Shown here: piece by piece, positions 42,181 to 53,615 of the stretch
Position numbering within the stretch: the first letter of the stretch is position 1
How the letters are laid out: every line of letters begins with the position of its first letter
DNA from: Theocolax elegans
Lineage: Eukaryota > Arthropoda > Insecta > Hymenoptera > Cerocephalidae
Direction: 5' to 3'
DNA length: 64,000 nucleotides
Assembly: GCA_026168455.1 (NCBI GenBank)
Contig: CM047426.1
Location: 70,645,986 to 70,709,985 of the forward strand
Made by a program: the position numbers and the translations under genes
Notes under the pieces: model-generated
Seen by the model: only the letters and a program-made list of their open reading frames with translations
Told to the model about the DNA's origin: nothing
Database searches by the model: none

Positions 42181-42908
42181 TCGAAATTTAGTTTGAACAA
42201 AAAAATATTAATTTATTTTCTTTTCAACATTTATTATCTGTACATCATACGAAAATGTAAAAAACTGATAATATCAATTATTAATAAATTATATTACAAA
42301 GAAAATAGATGCGTGCAATTAAAATCTGTTATTTGCACCTAGAAAGTAAACGTGCAGGCATCCTAATATCAAATCCTATAATCAAACATTAACAATTATT
42401 AACAGAAAGTAACTGTGAAATATAGTTTTTACCAGATCTATTCTGAATGTAACTATTATATACAGTTTTTGGCTATAATATTTACTTATTTTCTTTTCTA
42501 AACATTTTCCACAAACACCTTCAATAAATGTCAAACACTAAAAATATTGTTTAATAAATTCTTGTATTAGAAAAGAAAATATAGATATAAACAATTAATA
42601 ACCATTATTCGAAGTCCAATATCAGACATTTATATGCTATATTGTTAACTGTTTTATTCAGTTATTTACAGATAGTTTCAGTTAATAATGCTTATTTATT
42701 ATTATAATCAATTATTTGCATTAATTTTTTCCGCTAGAGAAGTTAAGAAAAAATAAAAAAAATGTTAAATTTATTAATTTTGTCCTTGAACGACTCAAAA
42801 ACTATTTAATTTTACCGTAATTTGAAAATTTAAATATCCATCCAAAATCTGTAGAAGATATTTTTAAAGTTGATAAAAAAATTTTTTTGATTGGACAGCT
42901 CTATATAA
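42181..42908. other. AT-rich region without genes
   Basis: Nothing supported. Confidence 0.5.
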
Positions 42909-43441
42909 GGTAAAAGTCCCTATTAATAAACGATCTTTAACATGTCTTTTGCTTTGATCTCAATAAAAAATTGAAATAAGCATAAATGTTGGAAATTTGT
43001 ATACCATCCGATGCGCGTATTCTTTGTGAACAATTACCTGGTTTAACATTTTAATTTAAACGGTTTTAATTAATTATATTATTAAAAAACGGATAACTTT
43101 ATGTGCACGTATTATTAAACGCCTTGAAAATACATGTCCCGACTGTTTAATAATCCTGTTCCTATTTATTAAATACTTTTAAAAACTCAATATTTAACTA
43201 TTTTTTAACAATTTAGCTTAGTATTTCGATTGGCACTACAAAGATTTATCTTTATTTAGTGTATGAAATCATAAACTTCTATAAATAAAACGATGTTTAA
43301 TAATTTTAATCATAATACAAATGCGAGTTACTTTGGTAAAATAATGATAAAATGAACCTGTAAGAGTCTATAAATAAATATTGTATAATACGGTAAATAC
43401 TGATTTGAAACAGTGTTTATACTGTTTAATAATAGGGACAG
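42909..43441. mobile_element. Possible MITE with GTCCCTATTA ends
   Basis: GTCCCTATTAATAAACG (42916) is mirrored by TGTTTAATAATAGGGAC (43423). A further inverted copy of the end, TTTATTAATAGGGACTTTTT, lies at 52829. The inner AT-rich sequence has no frame. The element is weakly delimited. Confidence 0.4.
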
Positions 43442-43918
43442 AAACAAAATTATATGTACGTAGTATGGAACAGCTAATAATTTAATTAAAACAATATTTA
43501 AATTGCAAAAACAGTCTGTAATCGAAATATACGATATAAAAACTATCCCCTAATGCTTAAACGATCATATATAATCCTCCTATTAATGTATTAGAGTTAG
43601 AAAACTTTGTGCGACAATGCCGACTTTTTCCGTCAAAATGTTAATCGATCTATGCAATTTTGCCGAGTTCACAGTTGAATATTTTTTCGTAATTTCCCCA
43701 GTGCTTCATTCAAATTTATTTCAATTCGTAAACACAGTTAATAGACTAAATTATTTAATAAAATTTTTCTAATCATTAATATACATTATAACGGTAAGCG
43801 AGTTACCGATCAGGTGAGTAACCGAAAAGAGTATCGAGATCCTAGCGGAAATAATCATATTCGTATGTTTATAAATACTTAATAAAAGTTATTAGCTTTT
43901 ATTAGATTTTCATAACAC

Positions 43919-44385
43919 TTTATAAAGTGCGGATTTGGACTCTAGTAATAGTTTAAAAAATTTGGTAATGTTTATAAGATTTTATTAGTTATTTTTAAAA
44001 ATTTCGTAAATATTTCTAAGCTTTATTAGGATTTATTAGATTTTTGTATTTCGAAAATATCGTAAAAAACTAATATAGTAACTGTTGCATTTTCCTGTAT
44101 TTAACTGTTTTTAGCTGTTTCTAAGTAAAGTATGCAAAAAAACAAAAGCTATTAATATAAGATTGCTATTGATAAATATTCATAAAACTTCTGAATACTT
44201 ATTTACTGTATATAATAATTTAAAAAAGTTATTAGTAGTTATTAGCTTTTTTAAGCTCGCACATTTCTTTTGCTTTTGAAAAGAAACCTAAAAGCTAATA
44301 AAATCTAGCAAAATATAAGAAGAGCTAATAAAAGTTATAAATTCTTATTAACTATTAATGGAGTCCAAAATCTGCATATTATAAA
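43919..44385. mobile_element. MITE-like element with ~33-bp terminal inverted repeats
   Basis: GCGGATTTGGACTCTAGTAATAG-type left end is mirrored by CTATTAATGGAGTCCAAAATC on the right. The inside is rich in TTATTAGCTTTT and its complement. Confidence 0.65.
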
Positions 44386-44419
44386 TTGATAATAAAATTT
44401 ATTAGCTTTTCTCAGCTCT

Positions 44420-45190
44420 TTCTGGAAAAATAAATTTCCGCCTGGAGAGTGATGCGCGTGCAGGGAACGCGCGAGTATCGTGCGCGAAGGGAGTAACGAG
44501 ATGGAGTTCGCGCGCTTGACACAACAACGTGTTGATAACCGCCGTGATATCTTTAACGGGATAAAGAACCCAAGTATCGGTGCATCTAGTGAGTGGGTGT
44601 GAGGTTTTTCTCCCCACCAAACTTCACGTCGGCGTGCGGAGCAGCACGGCCCAGATAAAGGGAAAAAGAAGGAAGCCAGGAGTAGACCGCCTTCCCGACC
44701 GTTGGAGTGAGAGAGAGAGAGATAGAGAGAGAGAGATAAGCACAAGGCCGAGCTATGTCTCCGTTGCCCAGTCTTTTCCCGCCGAGGCGAGATATTTAGA
44801 TTTGCGGTAAGTGGTGCACCACGTTTAGACCCGCGTGTCTGATTAATATTTCGTGTCCCGATTTTCCTGGTACGGTCCAGGTGAGGAAGCGTTCCTCTTT
44901 TCCCCCCTCTCGTGACAAATCCCGCCCGGGTAGACAGGTCGGTGGTTCGCGGGAGCCACTTCACGAGAGAAGGCGCGCGTGACGTAGGAAGCTTAAACGT
45001 GAGAGCTCCCTACGTCAGAGATACATACGTCACGCGGTGTGACGTATAGCTATCAGGTTAAGCAGCCGATCATTCCCGGATCGGTTGCTCGTAACTCGTC
45101 AGTTAAATAGATTTTAACTAATTGTTTTTGCGCTGACCTCGGGAGTAGTTATTGGTACGACTCCCCTTCAATTGTTAATGTTGATTTATT
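44420..45190. other. GC-rich block with short frames and CRE-like sites
   Basis: It stands out from the AT-rich surroundings. It holds chance-like frames on both strands (a 209-codon minus frame from 44964, Arg/Ser-rich). Four TGACGTA/TACGTCA heptamers lie within 67 bases at 44980, 45011, 45026 and 45040. The hairpin AGCAGCCGATC...GATCGGTTGCT lies at 45061-45091. The block may be a promoter or part of an older element; copia is inserted at its right edge. Confidence 0.4.
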
Positions 45191-45195
45191 GTTAA

Positions 45196-45440
45196 TGATG
45201 GATTATTGGGTGGTGGCAGCAATAAAAACAACACCTCACTACACTTCACTTAATTTAATATAAAAATAATAAAACAATAAAAGTACAAGATAATAAAATC
45301 GAGATCTCGCGGTGGCGCCAAAACGATCAACTCAGATCGGTAGCTGAGGAGAGAGTAAGTCCTCCGACGGACACCGTGCTCTTCTATTGTCTTAAGGTGG
45401 TGGGGGAAAATCGATAGAAGGGCCGATCGCAATTCCAACA
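45196..45440 (-). repeat. Copia 3' LTR
   Basis: TGATGGATTATTGG ... CAATTCCAACA. No difference from the other LTR is visible in 245 bases. Next to it on the minus strand is GGGAGGGAG, a likely polypurine tract (45441-45449). Confidence 0.93.
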
Positions 45441-45527
45441 CTCCCTCCCGATCGGACCTGTAATCACTTACTGTTTCCTAAAAGAAATACAAATCACACA
45501 TATTAAGCATAATATATACGCATCTCT

Positions 45528-46032
45528 TTATCCATTCATTATCTTGAAGGTTAGTTTATTATGTAAACCAAAAGCCAACGGCTTTGTAAATATCTCAGCA
45601 AGCTGTTCTTTTGACTTAACCCACATCACTTTAACAAAACCCTTTTTAACACATTCTCTCACATAATGTTCTTTAATTTCAATCATATGTCGCAATTTAT
45701 TGTTACCTGTCATTTGGGTGGCTGTACTAGCCGCCTAATTGTCGCACCACAGAATCATAGGTTTGAAGTCATCAATTAGAATCAATTTGAGAGCATTTGA
45801 CAACGAAATTTTATATTGACACGCCTCGCTCATTGCTATATACTCAGCTTGACAGTTAGATAATGCGACATTTAATTGTTTGTGTGTCTTTCAAGACACC
45901 GCATCTCAAAACATTATTATTAACAAAACTCTAGTTCTCAACTATTTCTACAATCGGCAAAACTTGCATCTGAATAAGTCTGAATATCATCAGTATTACC
46001 AGTATATTTTAGACTCAAGGACGCACTTCCCT
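45528..46032 (-). pseudogene. Copia RNase H
   Basis: It reads LKGSASLSLKYTGN, IQTYSDASFADC (catalytic D), LSNCQAEYIAMSEACQ (E region), LWCDN (D), then, in the frame 45713-45528, HMIEIKEHYVRE and QLAEIFTKPL. It is broken by frameshifts near 45920 and stops near 45735. It would degrade the RNA strand in the RNA-DNA hybrid. Confidence 0.82.
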
Positions 46033-46917
46033 TTAAATATCTAAAATCCCTTTTATCATTTCCCAATCGTCCTCATTCGGATTTATTTGATGCCTACGCG
46101 TCACATTTGCTAGATACAATAATGAACACACGGCTTCTCTATAGGGAACATTCAGTTTCAATTCGTCACTTTTGTATTCAGATTTTGTCTCATTCTCTTC
46201 GCGATCGCGTCTCTTACGATTTGCTACCTGGTTTGTAATCATCGGAGTCCTTTGCGGATGCATCTCACCAAACCCAAATCTCTGTAACAATTTTAATATA
46301 TAGCTTTCTTGTGACAATGTCAACGTTTTATTCACTCTATCCCGTATAATCTTAATTCCCAGAAAGCACTTCGGTTCTTCCAGATCAGTCATTTCAAATT
46401 CTGATTTCAATTTAGTTTTCACCTCGCTTAGTCGGACTTGATCGTTGCTAGCAATTAACATGTCCTCAACATACAAAAACTGAAAAACAAAATTTTATTC
46501 GCCTCTCGCCAAGTAAAGAAACATGGTTCGCTATCATGAGTATGTAAGCATATTTTATTAGCGGCTTCCGTAAACCTTTCATTCCAACGTTTCGGACTGA
46601 TTTTTTTAAACCACACAACGCTTTCTTCAAATTACAGACCTTTTCTCGCTTCTCTTTGCTCGTCACATTCATGCCTTCTGGCAATTTCATGTATATCTCT
46701 TTGCTTATAGTTCCGTTCAAGAAAGCGGTTTCACGTCCATTTGATATACGTCCAAATCATATTTATTAATGATAGCTAGAACCGATCTTATCAAGGTTAA
46801 TCTCGAAACAGGTGCGTATGTTTCAACCAAATCATATTCATTTCTATCCTTCAAACCTCTTATAACAAGTCTCGCTTTATATTTACACGTCCCTTCTTTT
46901 TCCATCTTTTTCTTCAA
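46033..46917 (-). pseudogene. Copia reverse transcriptase with altered catalytic box
   Basis: Blocks: CKYKARLVIRGLKDRNEYDL, ETYAPVSRLTLIRSVLAI, LDVYQMDVK (motif A, QMDV), TISKEIYMKLPEGM, VCNLKKALCGLKKSVR, FFSFVYVEDMLIAS (motif C), LEEPKCFLGIKI, LTLSQESYILKLLQRFG, YREAVCSLLYLANVTRR. The YVDD catalytic box reads Y-V-E-D, so the first Asp is Glu. Breaks lie after DVK (46717) and in the 46470-46600 stretch. Polymerase activity is expected to be lost or very low. Confidence 0.88.
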
Positions 46918-47059
46918 GATCTACCTAGAATCTATTATATTCGGTTTATTTTCGCCTCTCACAATTTCAGATCGTTCTACCAGTTCCCATACTTCATTTT
47001 GTTCATTGAGTCCAATTCACTCTGAATTGCAGACAACCAATTTTCTTTGTCTCTTGAAC

Positions 47060-47494
47060 TTATCGCCTCTCTATATGATTGTGGGTCACAGTTAATTTCG
47101 CTAACAGTGCATTATATTTTGGATTACTTAATATTTGTTCTTTTTCTATTTCGCTTTCTTTCGCTTGTAATTTCCTCGGGCAACCTCTCTTTCTCTTTTC
47201 TACTCCCTCCTTTCTTATTATTTCCTCAGATTCTCTCGACACATCTTTCTCATAATTCAAGAACCACTTCTCGTTTACCTTTTCAAAATTATTGTCCCAG
47301 TCTTGTATTTCATTCTTTGTGAATCTGTCACCAAAAACAATTTTTTCATTGAATCTCACATCTCGACTTTCATAAAATCTATTCTCATCTGGTTTGAACA
47401 AGACATAACCGGTGGCTTTGTATCCAACAAGAAAACTTAGGATTGCAATCTGTCCAAACTTAGGACCTATTTTCCTCTGAATCTTTACATGCAA
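47060..47494 (-). pseudogene. Copia integrase-RT linker
   Basis: The frame shows LSFLVGYKATGYVLFKPDEN and FYESRDVRFNEKIVF, the standard copia linker (F-L-G-Y, Y-R-V/L-x-x, R-D-V-x-F-x-E), then a basic tail (KRKRGCPRK). Confidence 0.8.
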
Positions 47495-48326
47495 CCGAAA
47501 CGCCTAAATTGTTTTAAATTCACGGTATAATTTGTGTTGAATTTTTCCAAAGGAGAAACCATCTCATTTGACTTGTGCGGAGTTCTATTGTAAGCATAAA
47601 CAGCAGCACCCAAAACCAAGTCCCTCATATTTTCTGGAAATTTCGAATCAAACATTAGCGCTCTTACTTTCTTCTGAATAGTCTGATTGAATCTCTCAGC
47701 CACTCCATTGTGCTGAGGAGTATCAGAACTTTCCAACTACAATTCAGCTCCGAGTGTTTCGAGTACTTTAATTGTATCGCCTCCCGTAACTTCTGTGTCC
47801 TGATCTGATCTTAAATAATAGACTTTCGCGTCTCGTCCAAGTAAATTTCTCGAAGTTTTAACAAACTGATCAAGACACGATCCTGTATCATTTTAAATTT
47901 CATGGAATATGCCTGAGCTAATCGGGAATAATCATCGACAAATACAGAAATAAAGCGATATCCCTTTGAATGTGATTTCGGTCTTATCGGGCCCATTATG
48001 TCCGAATGAATCATTTATAATTGAGCATTGTTCATTTTAGTCATTCTACACACTTCGCATTCAAGCACGGAATTATCAAATTTCACATCACTCAATTCCT
48101 TAAAATCAGGAGATCTCTTCTGCAAGTTTCTCAGATAATTTAAAAAGGCATGACCCATTCTCACATGCCATAACATTGACTTATTCGATAGGGCAGGTAA
48201 ATCTGTGTCGCAATCAATTTCCTTTTCACATCTCAATTTTTCATCAGTGTTTACAGTTATTTCGTTAGGGTTATGCAGTTTTCTATCTGCCACTGTTATT
48301 TCAAAGCTTGAACCGACTTTCAACAC
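47485..48326 (-). pseudogene. Copia integrase
   Basis: The pre-integrase zinc block is MLWHVRMGHAFLNYLRNLQK with CEVCRMTK. The core is [18 protein letters not shown] (D) and [19 protein letters not shown] holds the second catalytic D, and the third block is [16 protein letters not shown] (E). In-frame stops fall at about 48012 and 47737. It is the enzyme for insertion. All three catalytic positions are recognisable, but the frame is split in three. Confidence 0.88.
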
Positions 48327-48599
48327 GTCACTTTTATTTCAAAGCTTGAACCGACTTTCAACACGTCACTGTTATTTCAAAGATTGAACCGACTTTCAAC
48401 ACGTCACTGTTATTTCAAAGCTTGAATCGACTTTCAACACGTCACTGTTATTTCAAAGCTTGAACCGACTTTCAACACGTCACTGTTATTTCAAAGCTTG
48501 AACCGACTTTCAACACGTCACTGTTATTTCAAAGCTTAAACCGACTTTCAACACGTCACTGTTATTTCAAAGCTTAAACCGACTTTCAACACGTCACTT
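48296..48599. repeat. 38-bp tandem repeat, eight copies, inside copia pol
   Basis: TTATTTCAAAGCTTGAACCG is repeated every 38 bases from 48296. Some units vary (AGATTG, TTAAAC, GTCACTT). On the minus strand it encodes the repeated peptide VLKVGSSFEI, which is also the beginning of the integrase frame. Eight units of 38 shift the reading frame and create stops. Confidence 0.95.
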
Positions 48600-48666
48600 T
48601 TATTTCTTAATTTCTGACTGGGATTCGATTCCTTGGATTTCATTTAATTTTACATCAGGAGTCTGT

Positions 48667-49000
48667 TTAATTTTGCTTCTGGTTAGAAGTACGCATTGGT
48701 GTACAATTGAATTTTTCTGAACTTGATTTTGAACTATCGCTTCGCTTTTCTATTTCGATTTCAACCAACCAGTATGGTTTCTCGTATATTCCAGTCAGAA
48801 AGGTTTTATTCGAAATGGGATCAAATATATCTACTCTCTCATTATCCAAATGAATGCCTAGTCCCTTGTCTACAAATTTTCTTAAGGATAGCAAATTTTC
48901 CGAAAGTGATTATCACATTATTTAAGGTTAGAATTCTATTATTTCCCGTTTTAATATCTACGCATCCCGCTCCCTCCGATTTTAAGCTCGCCTCTGGAAT
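48667..49000 (-). pseudogene. Copia protease, C-terminal remnant
   Basis: On the minus strand KIPEASLKSEGAGCVDIKTG is readable, followed by NNRILTLNNVIITFG, with FVDKGLGIHLDNERVDIFDP in the next frame. These are the second half of a copia protease (G-x-G, L-x-N-V). The first half with the D-S-G active site is not present between it and the gag end, so the protease is deleted in part. Confidence 0.7.
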
Positions 49001-50877
49001 TTTGTTTGCGCATCTCTCACATTTCTCTCATCACTTCCAAATTGTCTTTTGTAACCTAGAGTTCGATTCTCTTGGTTAAATCTCGCATACCTTATAATAC
49101 CGCGTCCTCTTTCACGTCTCTCGTTGCTCGCATCACTTGTGCTGGGATTTGGGCAATTCTCGGCCTTACGCTCCCGTGATAACTGCCTACAATTGTAGCA
49201 TAATTTTTCTCCCGAGTTTTTCCTGGGACATTCACAACTAATATGCCCATATGCGTGACACTCGTAGTAACGCATCCCTTCTATTTGTGCGGTAGCCAGA
49301 GCTACTCTAGGCTTCACACTAGTGCTCACTGTCGCACCTCCGCTTCCCTTCCTCATCGCTTCATGCTGTAAAAGAAATGTTTTTAATTGATTATAATTTA
49401 GATCCTTACCCGTCGCGTTTTTGTTCACAAAATTAAGTTCGTGAATCTGTGGCACTTCTCGTACTATTGCATTATAAAAGGCATCACGAATCTCAGATTC
49501 AGCAAACGGCTGAGTATGAGGAATATTATTATGTGTTCTTATTATCTCATCAAATTTATCAACGAAAACTGACACTCTCTCTTTACGTTTAAACACCAAA
49601 GAATACAACTGTTTCCTTAAGTTAACAGACGATAAACTACACTCACATCTCTTAATTTCCTTAATTTTTTCCAGCATCTCTTTCGGGTTTTTAATATCAA
49701 TTAATTTGGCATGATAATTTTGATCGATATGATTTATTAAAATGTCTCTGACTTTAAACTGATCTCGCGTTAACATTTCTCTTTCCGTCGCGTCTCGTTT
49801 TTCAGAGTTTTCATCAATAATGTACATTAAATCCAAGGCAATTAATTCCGAAGTAAAGTAATCCATAAACAGTTCGTATTTCATTTGTACCGATAATTTA
49901 TAATCTCTCTTTGTACTCGAATCTCTTACATTCAGTAATTTAATCGCGTCTTTAAACTCACTCATGCCATTCGATTTGTTAAAAATTTTAGTTTCCGAAT
50001 TATTTTCTTTCTCTACTTCTGATCTAATTAATTTTATTATATCCGCTTTCGATATAACGTCATGCCCCGAATTTTCGGTCGAGTTATGTGCAATTTCTTT
50101 AAAATCATTTTCATTCTTATCATAAAACTCATCTCTTACCTCTTTCATTTCCCTTAACACCTCTCGTCCTTCACGAATGCATCCTCTCATCTCCGAACAC
50201 ATTCGTCTCATCTCATCGTTGAGGTTGCGCTTCTCATCAATATTTTCTCTCAAGTTGTTTCGTTGTGATATGTCGCGTCCCGTCATGGAATCAAAGAAAT
50301 TGTTTATGTCCGTGACCACCATGTCTACCCGGATCCTCAAATTCGCAACAGGTTGCATTTTCTCCTCAATAACTTGAGTGACTCTTTCCATCACATTTCT
50401 CGTCTCATCCATCTCATCTGAAAAATCATCTCTTTTAATATTAGGCAATTTAGTTTTGTTTTTAATTCGCATGCTTATGTTGCATTTTTCATCAGCAATA
50501 ATCAACGGCGCATTTTTATTCAACACATTCGCTTCTCTGAAATTTCGCTTCTCGTTTATTATCGAATCTCGTTTATCGCTCATCTCAGAGTCCGTTTCGC
50601 ATTCAATATCTCTGCTCATCTCTTCACCCTTCTCGTCCACGTCTCTCAGGTCGACCTCAAACGCATCATCGTTCAACTCATCGCTTGTAATACCCATCTC
50701 TTTCGCATCATTCAAATCCCATTTAATCATTTTAGATTTTACTAAATTGCCTAATTCGGTAGAGGGGTAAGTAATTAGCTGGTTTTTGACCGGAATGGTC
50801 AGTACTTCCCTTTTATTGCGCCTAGCCTTGATTGCTTCAGATACCACTCGAATCTGATCTCCTGATAGGTGATCCAT
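48982..50877 (-). CDS. Copia Gag (631 aa), open
   Basis: The ATG at 50877 opens MDHLSGDQIRVVSEAIKARR. The frame is open for 631 codons. It has a long Asp/Glu/Lys-rich middle (GRDISQRNNLRENIDEKRN). A gag core follows: YFTSELIALDLMYIIDENSE, LRKQLYSLVFKRKERVSVFV and DKFDEIIRTHN. The first zinc knuckle reads YYECHAYGHISCECP; its first Cys is Tyr (usual C-Y-x-C). The second (LCYNCRQLSRERKAENC) lacks the His. It is the RNA-binding shell protein. Length is unusually great for copia Gag. Confidence 0.85.
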   Translation of the reverse strand: MDHLSGDQIRVVSEAIKARRNKREVLTIPVKNQLITYPSTELGNLVKSKMIKWDLNDAKEMGITSDELNDDAFEVDLRDVDEKGEEMSRDIECETDSEMSDKRDSIINEKRNFREANVLNKNAPLIIADEKCNISMRIKNKTKLPNIKRDDFSDEMDETRNVMERVTQVIEEKMQPVANLRIRVDMVVTDINNFFDSMTGRDISQRNNLRENIDEKRNLNDEMRRMCSEMRGCIREGREVLREMKEVRDEFYDKNENDFKEIAHNSTENSGHDVISKADIIKLIRSEVEKENNSETKIFNKSNGMSEFKDAIKLLNVRDSSTKRDYKLSVQMKYELFMDYFTSELIALDLMYIIDENSEKRDATEREMLTRDQFKVRDILINHIDQNYHAKLIDIKNPKEMLEKIKEIKRCECSLSSVNLRKQLYSLVFKRKERVSVFVDKFDEIIRTHNNIPHTQPFAESEIRDAFYNAIVREVPQIHELNFVNKNATGKDLNYNQLKTFLLQHEAMRKGSGGATVSTSVKPRVALATAQIEGMRYYECHAYGHISCECPRKNSGEKLCYNCRQLSRERKAENCPNPSTSDASNERRERGRGIIRYARFNQENRTLGYKRQFGSDERNVRDAQTKFQRRA

Positions 50878-52180
50878 ATCTGAAAAACATGTATCGCAAT
50901 CAGCTGATGGTTCAACCTCTTGAACACAAAGCTGTTAAACCATCAGCGAATGTAGCCAACTAACACTTGAACACAAAGTGTAGCCAACCACATCCCCACT
51001 AATGCACTGCGAGAACGTACGACGCCTGCAGCACATCAGCAGACCAGCTGTGCCGATGAATGCAACTTTTAAAACACTTTAATAATTATTATTTATTATG
51101 TACACAGGGTACATGTGAATCCGGATTCTATTGTGAAAATTATTTACTTTTCAAGAAGGTCTAGACCAACCTTCTGCCCGGGGAAACTGTTCTCATGTCA
51201 ATTCTCATTTTAAACAGCGCATCACTTTGTTAACGTTAACTTTTACTTAATATCCTTTTAAAGTTGCTTAGTCATTTGTTCGACCGATATTGTATCGCAT
51301 GCGGTACGAGAAAGAGGAAAAAGAAAAGAAAAGAAAAGGAAGATCAGCTGATCCGAAATTAGCGTGCAAGATCCTGCCTATCTAGCCTTTCGTCTACTAT
51401 ACTTCGCGCTTCTTTGCATCGAGAACGCCCCGCTCCGCGCTCACCTAGTCTCGCTCGTTTCCCTACTACGTAAGTACGCGTCTCCGCTCTCTTCCCCACT
51501 TCGCGCGCGCCCGAACTCGCGCTTCTCCCGTACACGCCCTTCTCCCGTACTCGCCCTTCTCTCTCTTTCTCGAGTGTTCCCGAGCTCGTTCGGCCGCTCT
51601 CGCCTTGCGCTCTCCTTCTAACTCGCACTCACGCTCTCCTTCTCACTCGCACTCACGCTCTCCTTCTCTCTCGCACTCTCGCTCTGCTATTCCTACTTCG
51701 TCGCTCACGTGTTCCCGCCGCATGCAATACCCGGTACAAACAAATGCCGCGCTCTGACCTTTCCAAGGTCCTGTTCCACGAATTTTTCGAACAAAAGACA
51801 ATCGTGTCTATGAACATTTTTTCTCATCACACTCACAATTTTTCGCATCTAGGCTTTTCTCATCACATCCACACAAGATTAATAATAGATTAATAAATAA
51901 ATTAATAAAATTAATAAACCATGAATACCGGCCGGTGAATTTGCATAACATGTTAGTCCAAGATCGCATCGCACAACGATATCGTTTTAAACACAAATCA
52001 CCGCGTCGCTATCAAATCGATTTTCACTTCACTTTATTAAGAATTTTCACATACCCTTGGTGATGCTGCTCGTCGCCTTCTCTCCTTCTTCCGACATCCT
52101 CGTTATGCACGACTCTTACCAAAAAGCAGAACCTTCTCTGAATTCCCCGCGCAAATGGAAGCGGTGGTGGGCCGATAACT
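50878..52180 (-). other. Copia 5' leader
   Basis: About 1.3 kb lies between LTR and gag. It holds direct repeats of a CTTGAACACAAAG motif (50930-50980). It also has a CT-rich block (51520-51700) with tandem CTCGCACTCACGCTCTCCTT and CTTCTCCCGTACACGCC units. I see no supported frame. The region right after the LTR (minus AGTTATCGGCCCACCACC) is where a PBS would be; the tRNA is not identifiable by eye. Confidence 0.55.
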
Positions 52181-52425
52181 TGATGGATTATTGGGTGGTG
52201 GCAGCAATAAAAACAACACCTCACTACACTTCACTTAATTTAATATAAAAATAATAAAACAATAAAAGTACAAGATAATAAAATCGAGATCTCGCGGTGG
52301 CGCCAAAACGATCAACTCAGATCGGTAGCTGAGGAGAGAGTAAGTCCTCCGACGGACACCGTGCTCTTCTATTGTCTTAAGGTGGTGGGGGAAAATCGAT
52401 AGAAGGGCCGATCGCAATTCCAACA
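52181..52425 (-). repeat. Copia 5' LTR
   Basis: Same 245 bases as 45196-45440. Confidence 0.93.
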
Positions 52426-52430
52426 GTTAA

Positions 52431-53213
52431 TTTATTAATATTTAATTGTTTATTTAATAAATCGACTCGGCGAGACGATCGTTCTCGCCGATTAACGTAA
52501 AATATCGATTGTTGATAATGTTTTACCGGTTACAGTCCTATCCTACGAATATCGCCCTCTCCGGTGTTTACCCTAGTTGGCAATTTTGGGCATAGGCCCC
52601 AACACACGGTATCTAAGGGAAACGAGGTGTTTGACGTTGTTAACGAGAATCAAAGTGATTCCCGGCCGCATCGTGGGACTGCACACTTAAGGTTGGTAAG
52701 TTGGCACAAATTGGGGCTAATCGGGGGCCATACATTTCCCCAGTACCCACCCCGTTGCAACATATACTTTTCTTTCAATTCGTATTACTTTGTCTCTGTT
52801 TAGTACGAGGTACACTTTTCTCGAGGTATTTATTAATAGGGACTTTTTACCTTATTGTGTCATTTTCATAATATAGAGTTAGTATTAAATTATGACTAAC
52901 CTTCTTTTTTCATACCAGCTTTAAAACACATTTTAAGTCGACAATACCGACATTGATTCCGTTTATCTTTATTAATCACACACTTCCTATGATATCTGTA
53001 AATAAAAATAAACATAAATCAAAGAAATATATTTTTTAGTAACGTAAATTATAAAAATATAACTCGAAAATTAGTGTTTTAATATTACAAATATGTATTT
53101 CAATTAACGCATTAGCATAATAGTAAACAATTACACTAAGTAAATGAAAACGAGCAACAATTTATTAAATTTTGTTAATAATGAACCTTTTTTCTGCTTG
53201 AAAATATGCAGTT
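52431..53213. other. Region right of copia; hairpin at 52468-52490
   Basis: It holds the hairpin CGGCGAGAcgatcgtTCTCGCCG, then a GC-medium stretch to 52760 with no supported frame, then AT-rich DNA. TTTATTAATAGGGACTTTTT at 52829 relates to the ends at 42909 and 43441. Confidence 0.45.
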
Positions 53214-53486
53214 TAAAAATATAATTTTTCTTGCCCAGGCAAAAGTTTTTAATTTAATATAGAATTTTGTCGGTCTTGCTGAGCTAACGTCTAACGACTC
53301 TAAGAACTCCAAGTTGCTCGCTCGAAAAGGCACGACAATTCGCCGCGTATCAATCCCGAGGACAACATTATGAAGGCCACAAGCCGCCAGACATAAACAA
53401 AAAGAAGAAGCAAATAAAATACTAAGTAATAAAATTGAAAATATTTTAATAAGAAAGAAAGAAATTTTAAGTCTGTGTTTCGTCTT

Positions 53487-53529
53487 GGGACCGTCTGCCA
53501 GAACTCATCAGTGGGGCGCAGACGGTCCC
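53487..53529. other. Perfect 12-bp stem-loop
   Basis: GGGACCGTCTGC, a 19-base loop, then GCAGACGGTCCC. It lies between repeat R3 copies. Confidence 0.8.
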
Positions 53530-53615
53530 TGCCCCAGACACACAAGACAATATTATTGAATCAAAATAATGATAAACTTAAAATTTTGGTATCGTAAGAA
53601 CGAATGAACGGAGCC

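Larger units (their letters stand above)
45196..52425 (-). mobile_element. Copia-type LTR retrotransposon, complete insertion
   Basis: 245-bp LTRs at 45196-45440 and 52181-52425 are flanked by GTTAA (45191-45195 and 52426-52430), a clean 5-base target duplication. The minus strand encodes gag, protease remnant, integrase, RT and RNase H in that order, which is the Ty1/copia order. The genes carry many breaks although the LTRs look identical. Confidence 0.95.

Noticed and set aside
44335..44964. 209-codon minus-strand frame
   Set aside because: Arg/Ser-rich and compositional, overlapped by a plus frame; no domain or homologous block recognised.
48296..48599. CRISPR array
   Set aside because: The 38-base units are head-to-tail with no spacers and lie in a copia pol gene; the organism is a eukaryote.
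42909..52852. 10-kb DNA transposon bounded by GTCCCTATTA ends
   Set aside because: The same end also occurs at 43423, giving a shorter and simpler element; no transposase lies between.
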